A stretch of 64,000 nucleotides of DNA from Anaerolineales bacterium (GCA_019637675.1 JAHBVE010000002.1:544156-608155); one strand, 5' to 3'. Shown: positions 51,818 through 59,732, counted from the stretch's first letter. Translations and numbers: made by a program. Notes: generated from the letters alone by a model not told the origin.

Positions 51818-53482
51818 CTATTCAGCCGGGACGTTCATGAAGCTGTCCCACAGGTAGCCGTAGTAGTCAAAGCTACCGGTGTTACCCACGTGGTACGGGT
51901 TGGAGGCATCCAAACCGCGGGCCCAGGAGGCCACCACGTCGTCAGCGTCGAAGTCAGAACCGTCATGGAACTTCACGCCGTCACGCAGGTGGCAGGTCCA
52001 CACCGTGGAGTCAGCGTTGGATTCGCAGGAGGTAGCCAACTCAGGGAAGGTGGCACCCGAGTCCTTGCCGTACTCCAGCAGGGTCTCAACCACCTGTTGG
52101 CAGGCGGTCAGCGACTCACCGTCGGTCTCGTCAGCGCAGTCAAGGCTGATCGGCTCAGCATTCTGGACGAACACGATGCTGTCAGTGCCATTGTCCAGGA
52201 AGTTGAACTGGGGAGCGCCGAAGGGCGGGTAGTACGCGCCCTGCAGGGAAGCCAGGGCGGCGTGGGCCGCAGCGCCGTGCGCCACGGGGATCAGGGGCAC
52301 CAGCTCCTTGACCATGTTGTTGGCCTCGGCATACAGCGGGGCAGCCGTGGCTACATCAGCGATCGAGGAAGCCTCTTGCAGAGGGCCGTAGATCTCCGCG
52401 TGGGCGTTACCGAACTGCGGGTTGTTGGCGCCGAAGTGGAAGTCCATGAAGTTGGTGACGTGCGGGTAGTCCGCGCCCCAACCCAGGAGGTGCATACCAT
52501 CGGTCAGCTCACCGGAGGTGGAAGCGGCGATGAACTCACCCGATTCCATGGGAACCACCTCAACGGTGATGCCCAGGTTCTCCTGCAGCTGCGCCTGGAT
52601 CTCAGTGGCTACACGAGCCGGCTCGGGCAGGTACACACGGAACACGTCACGGTAGTACAGACGGGTGGTGAAACCATCCGGGTAACCGGCTTCGGCCAGC
52701 AAGGCGCGGCCAGCTTCGGCGTCGAACTCGTACCAGGACTCACCTTCGCAGCCATTCGGGATGGCGCACGGGGTGAAGTGCGAAGCAACCTCAGACCCAT
52801 CGGGGTAGAAGTTGTCCACAATGCGCTGGTAGTCGATGCCCAAGGCGATCGCGCGGCGCACGTCTACATTGTCATACGGGGAGGCCGTGTTGGTGAAACC
52901 AATGTAGAAGACGTTGGGGTTCTGGTGATAGAGGATCTGCAGATTGGGATCATTCTGCACCGTGGCGTAGTCAGACGGGCTGAGGTTGCTCACGTAGTCA
53001 GCGGTGCCGGCCTGCAGTTCCTGCAAACGGGCAGCGCCTTCGGTCAACCAGCGCAGGGTCACAGTGGAAGCAGCGCCAGCCTCACCCCAGTAGTCGTCAA
53101 AGCGGGTGTAAACGATCTGGTTGCCGCGATCCCACTCAGCCACCATGTAGGGACCGGTACCGATCGGGTTCTCCAGCAGTTCGCCAGAGCCGCCCGTGCG
53201 GGCCAGGTGCTCCTGCGGCTGAATGCCGAAGGGCGTAAAGGCGATCTTGGCCTCGAACGCAGGGTCCGGCTTGCACAGGGTGAACACAACGGTCAGTTCA
53301 TCCACCGCTTCGATGGAGAGAACCTTGCCGCCGTAGTCACAGCTGCCGGCGTCCAGTTTCAGGCCTTCAAATTCTGCCAGGGCGGAAAACTCGTCCTGCA
53401 CTGCGGTTCCACCGGAACCACAAGCGGCCAGGACGAGGCTAAAGGCCACCAGCAGAGCAAACAAAGTGCTCATTTTCTTCAT
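51818..53482 (-). CDS. Circularly permuted family-5 solute-binding lipoprotein
   Basis: 554 residues. Signal peptide and lipobox VLAAC (Cys21). The mature protein begins with sequence that is normally in the middle of SBP_bac_5 proteins: VLSIEAVDELTVVFTLCKPD (54-73), NPIGTGPYMVAEW and YTRFDDYWGEAG. The usual N-terminal part comes last: DSIVFVQNAEPISLDCADE (434-452), then VWTCHLRDGVKFHDGSDFDA (494-513) and DASNPYHVGNTGSFDYYGY. Canonical homologues have that block first, so the order is a circular permutation. Length is normal and nothing is duplicated. It heads an operon with two permeases and two ATPases, so it is probably functional in peptide or similar uptake. Confidence 0.9.
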   Translation of the reverse strand: MKKMSTLFALLVAFSLVLAACGSGGTAVQDEFSALAEFEGLKLDAGSCDYGGKVLSIEAVDELTVVFTLCKPDPAFEAKIAFTPFGIQPQEHLARTGGSGELLENPIGTGPYMVAEWDRGNQIVYTRFDDYWGEAGAASTVTLRWLTEGAARLQELQAGTADYVSNLSPSDYATVQNDPNLQILYHQNPNVFYIGFTNTASPYDNVDVRRAIALGIDYQRIVDNFYPDGSEVASHFTPCAIPNGCEGESWYEFDAEAGRALLAEAGYPDGFTTRLYYRDVFRVYLPEPARVATEIQAQLQENLGITVEVVPMESGEFIAASTSGELTDGMHLLGWGADYPHVTNFMDFHFGANNPQFGNAHAEIYGPLQEASSIADVATAAPLYAEANNMVKELVPLIPVAHGAAAHAALASLQGAYYPPFGAPQFNFLDNGTDSIVFVQNAEPISLDCADETDGESLTACQQVVETLLEYGKDSGATFPELATSCESNADSTVWTCHLRDGVKFHDGSDFDADDVVASWARGLDASNPYHVGNTGSFDYYGYLWDSFMNVPAE

Positions 53483-53526
53483 ATGTACTTCTCCTCAAAA
53501 GAACTTCTGTCAGGTACTGCATTAAT

Positions 53527-53564
53527 AAAAAAACAGGTGAAACTTGCCTTTTTCAGCCTCACCT
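53527..53564 (-). terminator. Intrinsic terminator in the leader of the opp operon
   Basis: On the minus strand AGGTGAGGCT can pair with AGTTTCACCT (10 bp with two G-U pairs), followed by G and seven Ts. It lies between promoter and start codon, so it would act as an attenuator. Confidence 0.65.
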
Positions 53565-53592
53565 CCTTTGGCTACCCCGGAAAAAGGGGTAA
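53559..53592 (-). promoter_or_regulatory. Alternative leader helices (antiterminator and anti-antiterminator)
   Basis: TTACCCCTTT (53592-53583) can pair with AAAGGAGGTGA (53569-53559), which contains the 5' arm of the terminator. TACCCC can instead pair with GGGGTA (53591-53573). The two pairings exclude each other, giving the layout of a transcription attenuator. AAAGGAGGTGA is also a perfect Shine-Dalgarno sequence without an ATG after it. Confidence 0.45.
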
Positions 53593-53597
53593 GTTTG

Positions 53598-53625
53598 ATT
53601 ATATAACGCTGAATTGGGCTGTCAA
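53598..53625 (-). promoter_or_regulatory. Sigma-70 promoter of the opp operon
   Basis: Perfect TTGACA (53620-53625) and TATAAT (53598-53603) on the minus strand with a 16-base spacer. The -35 box lies in a GGGCGTTGACAGCCC palindrome-like context. It leaves a leader of about 110 bases. Confidence 0.85.
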
Positions 53626-53637
53626 CGCCCAAGTTAG

Positions 53638-54390
53638 TTAATGGCTCAGGATCTGCGAGAGGAACAGCTTGGTGCGCTCTTCCTGGGGGTGGTTGAACAC
53701 CGCATCCGGGCTGCCCTTTTCGACGATCAGGCCGTGATCCATAAAGATCACTTCGTCAGCCGCGGCCCGCGCAAAACCCATCTCATGCGTCACGCACACC
53801 ATGGTCATGCCGTCTTTGGCAAGAGCCAGCATGACGTCCAGCACCTCTTTGATCATTTCAGGGTCCAGGGCGCTGGTGGGCTCATCAAAGAGCATGATCT
53901 TGGGGTTCATGGCCAGGGCACGGGCGATCGCCACACGCTGCTGCTGGCCGCCCGAAAGCTGGCCGGGGAAGTTATCCGCCTTCTCCGAGATGCCCACGCG
54001 CTTTAGCTGCTCATGGGCGATCTGCACGGCCTCATCCTTCTTGCGGCCGCGCACCACCCGCTGGGCAAGCACAATATTGTCCAGCACGCTCAGGTGTGGG
54101 AAGAGATTGAACAGCTGAAACACCATGCCGATCTCGGCTCGGATGCTGTTGATGTCCTTGTTCTTTTCACTCAGGCGCTTGCCATCCACCCAGACTTCGC
54201 CCTCGGTTTCCACTTCCAGATGATTGATGCAGCGCAACAGGGTGCTCTTGCCGGAGCCGCTAGGCCCAACGATGACCACCACTTTGCCGCGCTCCACGGT
54301 GAGGTTGACGCCGCGCAGCGCCTGCACATCACCAAAGTATTTGTGCAGGTTGCGGATCTCAATAATGTTCTTACTTGCGGCTATTGCCAT
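53638..54390 (-). CDS. Polar amino-acid ABC transporter ATPase (GlnQ type)
   Basis: 250 residues. Walker [21 protein letters not shown]-loop [15 protein letters not shown], signature [16 protein letters not shown], Walker [16 protein letters not shown] and H-loop [10 protein letters not shown] are those of GlnQ/HisP importers. Its start overlaps the permease gene by 20 bases. It is the last gene of a binding protein-permease-ATPase operon. Confidence 0.96.
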   Translation of the reverse strand: MAIAASKNIIEIRNLHKYFGDVQALRGVNLTVERGKVVVIVGPSGSGKSTLLRCINHLEVETEGEVWVDGKRLSEKNKDINSIRAEIGMVFQLFNLFPHLSVLDNIVLAQRVVRGRKKDEAVQIAHEQLKRVGISEKADNFPGQLSGGQQQRVAIARALAMNPKIMLFDEPTSALDPEMIKEVLDVMLALAKDGMTMVCVTHEMGFARAAADEVIFMDHGLIVEKGSPDAVFNHPQEERTKLFLSQILSH

Positions 54391-55261
54391 GCAAACGCCT
54401 TTCGAGCACTCTCACCACAAGCGAGAGTATCAAGGTCATACCCAGGTACAGAATGGCCAGGATGGTATAGGCCTCGCGGAAGCGGAAGGTGCGCCCCGCA
54501 TACAAGCGCGCCACCTGGGTGATATCGCGCACCGCCAGCACCGAGACCAGCGAGGAGTCTTTGACCATAGCTACAAAGTCATTGCCCAACGCCGGCAGCA
54601 CATTGCGGATGGCCTGGGGCAGGATGACGTAGCGCATCGCCTGGCCATAGCTCATGCCCAGCGAGCGGGCCGCTTCCATCTGGCCTTTGCCAATGGATTG
54701 GATGCCGGCCCGGAAGATCTCCGCCAGAAAGGCGCCATAGGTCACCGAGAGGGCGATGATGGCGCGCACATTCAGCGAAATGCTGTCGTTGTTAATGGCC
54801 GCCAACGGCTGGCCGATGAAACCAAGCCCATTTGAAGTCAGCCAGGCGCCCAGGGTCTTGAACACGCCCAACGAATCGGGCACGGCCACCAGGGCGATAT
54901 AGAAAATAAGGACAAGGATGGGGATGCCGCGCACCAGCTCCACATACAGCGTAGAGAGATTGCGCACCACCACATTGCGGGAGATGCGCCCCAACCCCGC
55001 CACCAGGCCGATCACCAGGGCAATGCTGTAGGCGTACAGCGTGGTGGTGATGGTGATGCCGATACCGATGCGGATGAAGTTAAGCGCCTCGCCAAAACTG
55101 GTTTGGGTGGTGACGAGGTAGAACGCTCCAATAGCAATTACAAAGATCCCACCCACCCACCAGGGAAACTCGTCAATGCGCTCTTGAAGTGTCTTTGGCC
55201 GCGGTTTTGCGCTTGCCTGTACTTGTGGAAGGTTGGGATCAATGCCAGTGCTGTGAGTCAT
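54371..55261 (-). CDS. Polar amino-acid ABC transporter permease (HisM/GlnP type)
   Basis: 296 residues. A soluble N-terminus of about 35 residues, then five to six membrane segments. [19 protein letters not shown] is the classic amino-acid permease motif, and the EAA loop is [20 protein letters not shown] followed by [13 protein letters not shown]. Only one permease is present, so it probably acts as a homodimer. It begins 84 bases after the binding-protein gene, beyond a terminator-like hairpin. Confidence 0.95.
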   Translation of the reverse strand: MTHSTGIDPNLPQVQASAKPRPKTLQERIDEFPWWVGGIFVIAIGAFYLVTTQTSFGEALNFIRIGIGITITTTLYAYSIALVIGLVAGLGRISRNVVVRNLSTLYVELVRGIPILVLIFYIALVAVPDSLGVFKTLGAWLTSNGLGFIGQPLAAINNDSISLNVRAIIALSVTYGAFLAEIFRAGIQSIGKGQMEAARSLGMSYGQAMRYVILPQAIRNVLPALGNDFVAMVKDSSLVSVLAVRDITQVARLYAGRTFRFREAYTILAILYLGMTLILSLVVRVLERRLHGNSRK

Positions 55262-55276
55262 GAGCCTCCGTGAGAG

Positions 55277-55313
55277 AAAAAAAAGCCGGTGCGCAGAGGC
55301 TGCACACCGGCTT
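55277..55313 (-). terminator. Internal terminator/attenuator in the amino-acid ABC operon
   Basis: On the minus strand AAGCCGGTG pairs with CACCGGCTT and is followed by eight Ts. It lies between the binding-protein and permease genes, so most transcripts should end here, giving excess binding protein. Confidence 0.8.
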
Positions 55314-55345
55314 ATTTATACTCCAGAAATCAAGTGAAACGAAGA

Positions 55346-56218
55346 TTACTCTCCGTCTTCACCGTAGGCGCCGGGGCCGATGTCATCGTAGGTCACGGCG
55401 AAATCAGGGCCGAAGTACTTCGTGTTCAGCGCAGACAGCGTGCCATCAGCCATCATGGCCTGCAGAGCCTGGTTCACCGGACCCACCAGGTCGCTGCCCT
55501 TGGGGAAGATGAAACCGAGCTGGTCGCTGGACATGGAGGGGCCGACCAGCTTCAGCACATCGGCGTTCTCGCCCAGGTAACCCTGGCCGGCGGTCTCGTC
55601 GATAATCACGGCGTCAATGTCACCGGACACGAGGGCTTGCACCGCGAACGGGAACTGCTCAAAGGCCTGAATGCGATCCTCGGGCAGGTAGGTGGCGGCG
55701 ATCTCGTAGTTGGTGGTGCCGGTCTGCGTGCCCAGCTTCAAGCTGGCATCGTTGACGATATCTTCGATGCTCTCGATGCGGGTCTCATCCTGGCGAACCA
55801 GCAGGCGCACGTCAATGTTCACATAGCCGATGGAGAAGTCCACGATCTGAGCGCGGTCTTCGGTGATGGTGATACCGTCAGCCGCAGCGTCGAACTGGCC
55901 ATCCGCCACAGCCTGGATCATGCCATCCCAGCCAGCCTCAACGTACACCGGGGTGCAGTGCAGGCGAGTGCAGATCTCATCCCAGGCATCGTAGTCCCAG
56001 CCGCCCGGGATGCCGGTCTCGGCGTCCACATAGTTGAAGGGCAGGTAGGCGTTCTCGATGGCCACGGTCACTTCGCGGCACTCCAGGTCCACAATGGCAT
56101 CACCGGCCGAGCCGAGACACTCACCACCACGCACCGTGGGATCCCCACCGGCGCCGCATGCGCTCAGCACCAGCGCGCCGACGATGAGGACAAAAAGTGT
56201 AAAGCGAACTTTCTGCAT
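55346..56218 (-). CDS. Family-3 (amino-acid) solute-binding lipoprotein
   Basis: 290 residues. Lipobox VLSAC (Cys21). The mature part has EVTVAIENAYLPFNYVDAET, GWDYDAWDEICTRLHC, GWDGMIQAVADGQFDAAADG and ITITEDRAQIVDFSIGY, the hallmarks of SBP_bac_3. Two to four further cysteines (GGECLG, DLECRE, EICTRLHC) suggest disulphides. It gives specificity to the amino-acid importer downstream. A GTTCCT-AAGG-AGGAAC hairpin holds its ribosome site. Confidence 0.94.
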   Translation of the reverse strand: MQKVRFTLFVLIVGALVLSACGAGGDPTVRGGECLGSAGDAIVDLECREVTVAIENAYLPFNYVDAETGIPGGWDYDAWDEICTRLHCTPVYVEAGWDGMIQAVADGQFDAAADGITITEDRAQIVDFSIGYVNIDVRLLVRQDETRIESIEDIVNDASLKLGTQTGTTNYEIAATYLPEDRIQAFEQFPFAVQALVSGDIDAVIIDETAGQGYLGENADVLKLVGPSMSSDQLGFIFPKGSDLVGPVNQALQAMMADGTLSALNTKYFGPDFAVTYDDIGPGAYGEDGE

Positions 56219-56222
56219 CTTG

Positions 56223-56238
56223 TTCCTCCTTAGGAACT
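56223..56238 (-). promoter_or_regulatory. Ribosome site of the amino-acid binding-protein gene inside a small hairpin
   Basis: On the minus strand GTTCCT-AAGG-AGGAAC is a perfect 6-bp inverted repeat that contains the AAGGAGG ribosome site just before the ATG at 56218. Confidence 0.45.
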
Positions 56239-56260
56239 CTAGAAAAAGTAGCGTTGTACT

Positions 56261-56289
56261 AATGTACTCTGAAAAACGCAGCGATGCAA
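56261..56289 (-). promoter_or_regulatory. Sigma-70-like promoter of the amino-acid ABC operon
   Basis: TTGCAT (56284-56289) and TACATT (56261-56266) on the minus strand with a 17-base spacer. Confidence 0.5.
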
Positions 56290-56305
56290 TGTTCCCGCGC
56301 AGACG

Positions 56306-56470
56306 CTACGCTTTTTTCTCCTCATCCTTGGGCTCATCATCACCAGACAGACCCTTGCGGAAGGCGCGGATGCCTTCACCCAGATCGGCTCCCAGTTTGC
56401 CAAGGCGGCCAACACCGAAGACCAGGATCACGATAATAAGAATAACGATCCATTCCCAACCACTGAACAT
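56306..56470 (-). CDS. tatA: Twin-arginine translocase subunit TatA/E
   Basis: 54 residues. One membrane helix ([15 protein letters not shown], about 4-18), then the TatA amphipathic helix [20 protein letters not shown] with its FG hinge and an acidic/basic tail. The ATG at 56468-56470 has AGGAGG upstream. It forms the Tat pore. A Tat substrate, the L,D-transpeptidase with TRREFLKLSG, is in this window. No tatC is nearby. Confidence 0.95.
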   Translation of the reverse strand: MFSGWEWIVILIIVILVFGVGRLGKLGADLGEGIRAFRKGLSGDDEPKDEEKKA

Positions 56471-56549
56471 AGCTACCTCCTGCCGAGAGAAGTCCAACTC
56501 CTCTGTGGGGTCATTCTACCAAAGCCATTGGTGGGCTGCGGTTTAGGAT

Positions 56550-56570
56550 TAGAATGCCCCTCTTCGGGGC
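56550..56570 (+). promoter_or_regulatory. -10 box TAGAAT and hairpin directly before the NB-ARC start
   Basis: TAGAAT at 56550-56555 is followed by a 5-bp hairpin GCCCC-TCTTC-GGGGC (56556-56570) that ends at the base before the ATG. If transcription starts at the usual distance, the mRNA starts inside the hairpin. Confidence 0.5.
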
Positions 56571-57935
56571 ATGTCAGTAACACCTGCTCAATTCACTCAA
56601 CAGGTTCATCGCGCCTTGCAAAGCGTGGGGAAACGCTCACCCAGCGCCCCCACGCTGCAGGCTTTGTTGTATTACCAACTGGTGTGCGCCCAGCCCACCC
56701 GCAGTGGCCGGCGCAGTGCGCCCAGTATGGAAACCTTTCTGCGGCGCAGCCTGCGCCAGTTCCGCACGGAGCATCCCGACCACGCCAGCCTGCTGGCGCA
56801 GCGCTTCCTGGAGCAGGTGACCGCTAAAGAGGTTGCCTTACAGCAAGCCATCAGCCCGGAGACCGTGAATCGCAACCAGCAGCGGGCGATCCAGGTGTTT
56901 GCTGACTGGCTGCTGGCGCAGGAGCATGAAGCCCGCCTGCAGCGGCAGGCGGAACTGCTGGCCTGCCTACCGCCGGCCAGCTTTGCGGAGCTGGTGGGCG
57001 CCAAGCCGATGCAGGCGAAGCTGCACCGCCTGCTCACCAGCCAACAGCTGCCGTGGGTCATCTGCCTGACCGGCATCGGCGGCATTGGCAAGACCTCACT
57101 CGCCAATCAGGCCGTACGCAGCCTGCTGCCTGACTCGGATTACAACCGGGTGCTGTGGTTGCAGGCTGCCGAAGGTCAAGCGTTCAGCCAGCAGAGCTTG
57201 CTGAACGCGCTTAGCAAACAGCTGCTGCCCGCCACCTTACCCGCTAGCGAGCGGCTGCCTGCCTTGCAGTTAGCGCTAAAGAATGAGCCCACGCTCATTG
57301 TGCTGGATGATGTGGATAGTGAGCTGGCTGACCCGGCCTGGGTGGATTGGCTGCATGCCCTGGCACAGCCCAGCCGCTTTCTGCTGTGCAGCCGCCAGCG
57401 GCCGGCTGCCCTGGCGCGCGCCTATGTGCTGACCCTGAGCGAATTGCCCGCCAAGGCTGCACTGGAGTTGATGAGCCTGCAAGCCCGCGAAGTGGGCCTC
57501 GAGGCCAGCCTGCCGCTCATCCGCAAACATGCAGCGGCCCTGTATGCGCGCACCGGCGGGAATCCGCTGGCGCTCAAGCTGGCGGTGGGCTTGTTGCACA
57601 GCTGGCCCATCTCGGCAGTTTTGGATGCGTTGCACGAGCGCACTCACGCCGATATTGACGCGGTCTACACCGCCATCTACCAGGCCAGTTGGCAGGCCCT
57701 CAACCAGCCGGGCCGGCGCCTCCTGCTGGCGATGCCGCTGGTCGGCAGCCAGGGCGCCAGCCTGGCGCAGCTACGCGCCATCAGCGGTCTGAGTGCGGCC
57801 GCACTGCGCAACGCGGTCCATGAGCTGCACCAACGCAGCCTGCTGGAAGCCAGCGGCGACGCGGAGCACAAACGGTATGCCATTCACGCGCTCACGCGCA
57901 GTTTCCTGCGCACGCAGATCTTGAATGAAAGCTAA
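56571..57935 (+). CDS. HTH-NB-ARC (STAND) ATPase, first half of a split pair
   Basis: 454 residues. The N-terminal ~130 residues are helical with a sigma region 4-like helix-turn-helix (FLEQVTAKEVALQQAISPET, about 80-100). The NB-ARC ATPase has Walker A GIGGIGKTS (168-176), Walker B LIVLDDVD (242-249), FLLCSRQR (270-277) and GGNPLALKL (329-337). A winged helix ends in an MHD-like IHALTRSFL. Usually such proteins continue into a TPR sensor in the same chain; here the sensor is the next gene, which overlaps by 11 bases in the +1 frame. Could be a transcription regulator or a defence sensor. Confidence 0.85.
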   Translation: MSVTPAQFTQQVHRALQSVGKRSPSAPTLQALLYYQLVCAQPTRSGRRSAPSMETFLRRSLRQFRTEHPDHASLLAQRFLEQVTAKEVALQQAISPETVNRNQQRAIQVFADWLLAQEHEARLQRQAELLACLPPASFAELVGAKPMQAKLHRLLTSQQLPWVICLTGIGGIGKTSLANQAVRSLLPDSDYNRVLWLQAAEGQAFSQQSLLNALSKQLLPATLPASERLPALQLALKNEPTLIVLDDVDSELADPAWVDWLHALAQPSRFLLCSRQRPAALARAYVLTLSELPAKAALELMSLQAREVGLEASLPLIRKHAAALYARTGGNPLALKLAVGLLHSWPISAVLDALHERTHADIDAVYTAIYQASWQALNQPGRRLLLAMPLVGSQGASLAQLRAISGLSAAALRNAVHELHQRSLLEASGDAEHKRYAIHALTRSFLRTQILNES

Positions 57936-58986
57936 GCAAACAGAGAAACAATGGGTGCAGGCCAGCCTGCTGGCCGCCGTGCGCAGCAACCTGGCGTACT
58001 GGGCCGCCCAACCCGCCGCAGCCCTGCGCCACGAGACCAGCAACCTGCACGCTGCGGTCAGTTACGGGCTGCGCCTGCGGCCCACCCAAACAAAGTCTGC
58101 CCGGCTGCTGAGCCAGAGTTTTGAGGCAACCCGCACGCAGCCCGCCGCCTGGCTGCCACTTTATACGCAGGCATTGCACGTCAAGGCATCGCCCAGCAGT
58201 CTGCGCGGCAGCCTGCTCTACCAATACGCGGTCGTACTGTGGCAGCACGACCAGGCTACAGAAGCCAACCAGGCCTTTGAGCGCAGCCAGCGCTTTGCCC
58301 AGCGCCACGGCCTGGCGGCTTTGCAGATCCGCAGCCTGATCGGCCTGTGCCTGGCCTACAGCCAGCAGCCCGCCAAAGCGGGCCGCGCCGCCCAGACCCT
58401 GGAAACCATACTGCGCCGCACGCGTACCCGGCCGGCGCTGCGCGCCCAGGCGAGCGCTGCGTTGGGCACCGTGGCCTATTTCGCCAAGGAGCACGCCCAG
58501 GCCGCCCAGCACTTCGCAGCCGCGCTCGAAGATACGCCTACCAGCCAGGCACAAGGCCAACTGCACATTCTGGCAGGTCTATGTGCGCACGCACTCGCTG
58601 ATATAGACATGGCTCTAGTGCACTACAACGCCGCCGCCCGCAGCCTGCAACACCGCGCCAGCCCGGCACAGATGGCCCGCGTGGAATTGCTGCGCGCTAC
58701 GGCGCACTATGACAAGCGTACCCGCGGCCAGCAGGTGCGCTTACAGCCGGCCATCGCCGCCTTGCAACGCGCCGCCGAGCTGCTCAACCAGACGGAGCAG
58801 GACGCCCGCAGCCGCGCCCAGCTCGAGAGCTTGCTGGGGCGTACCTACACACGCAGCGGCGAGGTGGCCCGCGGCATCCGCTACCTCAGCAGCGCGCTCG
58901 AGCTCTCCGAGAGCAGCGGCGACCGGCGCCTGACGGCCGATATCTTTGCCGCGCTGCACGAGCTGGAAAACAAAAACCCCGCCTAG
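57925..58986 (+). CDS. TPR-like sensor protein, second half of the split NB-ARC pair
   Basis: 353 residues of tetratricopeptide-like helical pairs: RSNLAYWAAQPAAALRHETS, NQAFERSQRFAQRHGLAALQ, GTVAYFAKEHAQAAQHFAAA, ALVHYNAAARSLQHRAS and SLLGRTYTRSGEVARGIRYL. The first helices resemble the region that follows the winged helix in single-chain STAND proteins. An in-frame TGA stands just before its ATG, so it starts there, coupled to the NB-ARC stop. It probably binds the NB-ARC protein and senses a ligand. Stop codon TAG lies in the terminator loop. Confidence 0.8.
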   Translation: MKAKQTEKQWVQASLLAAVRSNLAYWAAQPAAALRHETSNLHAAVSYGLRLRPTQTKSARLLSQSFEATRTQPAAWLPLYTQALHVKASPSSLRGSLLYQYAVVLWQHDQATEANQAFERSQRFAQRHGLAALQIRSLIGLCLAYSQQPAKAGRAAQTLETILRRTRTRPALRAQASAALGTVAYFAKEHAQAAQHFAAALEDTPTSQAQGQLHILAGLCAHALADIDMALVHYNAAARSLQHRASPAQMARVELLRATAHYDKRTRGQQVRLQPAIAALQRAAELLNQTEQDARSRAQLESLLGRTYTRSGEVARGIRYLSSALELSESSGDRRLTADIFAALHELENKNPA

Positions 58987-59002
58987 TGGCGGGGTTTGTT
59001 TT
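58967..59002. terminator. Bidirectional terminator after the TPR gene
   Basis: AACCCCGCC/GGCGGGGTT with a TAGT loop and A- and T-rich flanks on both sides. The TPR stop codon is in the loop. It also faces the convergent S1 gene. Confidence 0.85.
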
Positions 59003-59018
59003 CTGGTTGCTGCGGCGC

Positions 59019-59732
59019 CTAGGCGCTGCGGCTGCCGAGCGTACGTTCGAGCAGATCATCCATTTCGTCGGAGCCGGCTTTTTGCTTGCGGGCCTTGCTC
59101 TCGCCCTGGCGAGACTGGGCTTCTTGCGCTTTGCGCCAGGCCATTTCCATGGCAGTGGGAGCCGGCGTGTTGTCGACTTCCTCTTCCACTTCTTCGACTT
59201 CCGGCTCGGGGGCGGCCAGCAGGGCCTTGATGCTCAGCTTGATCTGCTTCTTGCGGCGATCAACATCCAGCACCTTGACTTCGATCTCGTCACCCACTTT
59301 GACAGCTTCGTCAGCGGAGCGCACATACTCGTGCGACATCTCGCTGATATGCACCAGGCCGGGGCGCTCGGCGCCTACTTCAACGAACGCGCCAAACTTC
59401 TCCAGCTTGGTGACTTTGCCCTTGAGCACATTGTCTTTCTTGATGTCACGCCATTCCAGCAACAAGGGCTTGATCAGGGTCAATTCAATGTGGCCATCAT
59501 CGCCAATGCGACGAACCCAGGCTTCAACTTCTTCGCCTTCTTTAACAACCTCTTCCACTTTGCGAACAGGCTCTTTGCGCAGTTGCGAAATAGGAATGAC
59601 CGCCGGCTTGGTCTGGCCGATATCCACTACCGCGCCAGCCAGTGTGGCCTTGATCACTTTACCTTTAACGAGGTCTTTTCTTTTGAGGCCAGGTTCCTGA
59701 GGGGCGGCCTCTTCACTATGTGCTTCCGACAT
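59019..59732 (-). CDS. S1-domain RNA-binding protein (ribosomal protein S1-like)
   Basis: 237 residues with two S1 domains: KGKVIKATLAGAVVDIGQTK (about 23-42) and KGKVTKLEKFGAFVEVGAER (about 103-122), the second followed by GLVHISEMSHEYVRS. The C-terminal third is charged and helical. Two domains instead of the four to six of E. coli S1 make it a short S1-like protein that could aid mRNA binding. GGAG lies about 10 bases before the ATG. How S1 matters for leaderless mRNAs is open. Confidence 0.9.
   Translation of the reverse strand: MSEAHSEEAAPQEPGLKRKDLVKGKVIKATLAGAVVDIGQTKPAVIPISQLRKEPVRKVEEVVKEGEEVEAWVRRIGDDGHIELTLIKPLLLEWRDIKKDNVLKGKVTKLEKFGAFVEVGAERPGLVHISEMSHEYVRSADEAVKVGDEIEVKVLDVDRRKKQIKLSIKALLAAPEPEVEEVEEEVDNTPAPTAMEMAWRKAQEAQSRQGESKARKQKAGSDEMDDLLERTLGSRSA

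Noticed and set aside
51818..53482. Two truncated binding-protein genes fused, or a frameshifted pseudogene
   Set aside because: One uninterrupted frame of normal length, each canonical segment present once, and ends that meet at a single canonical cut point.
51725..53641. Long open frame of 638 codons on the + strand
   Set aside because: Antisense to the permuted binding protein. The opposite frame has a lipobox, family motifs, promoter and ribosome site; this one has none and is rich in shadow-type V/G/H.
57915..57940. Programmed ribosomal frameshift joining NB-ARC and TPR frames
   Set aside because: No slippery heptamer is visible and the second gene has its own ATG directly after an in-frame TGA; coupled reinitiation is simpler.
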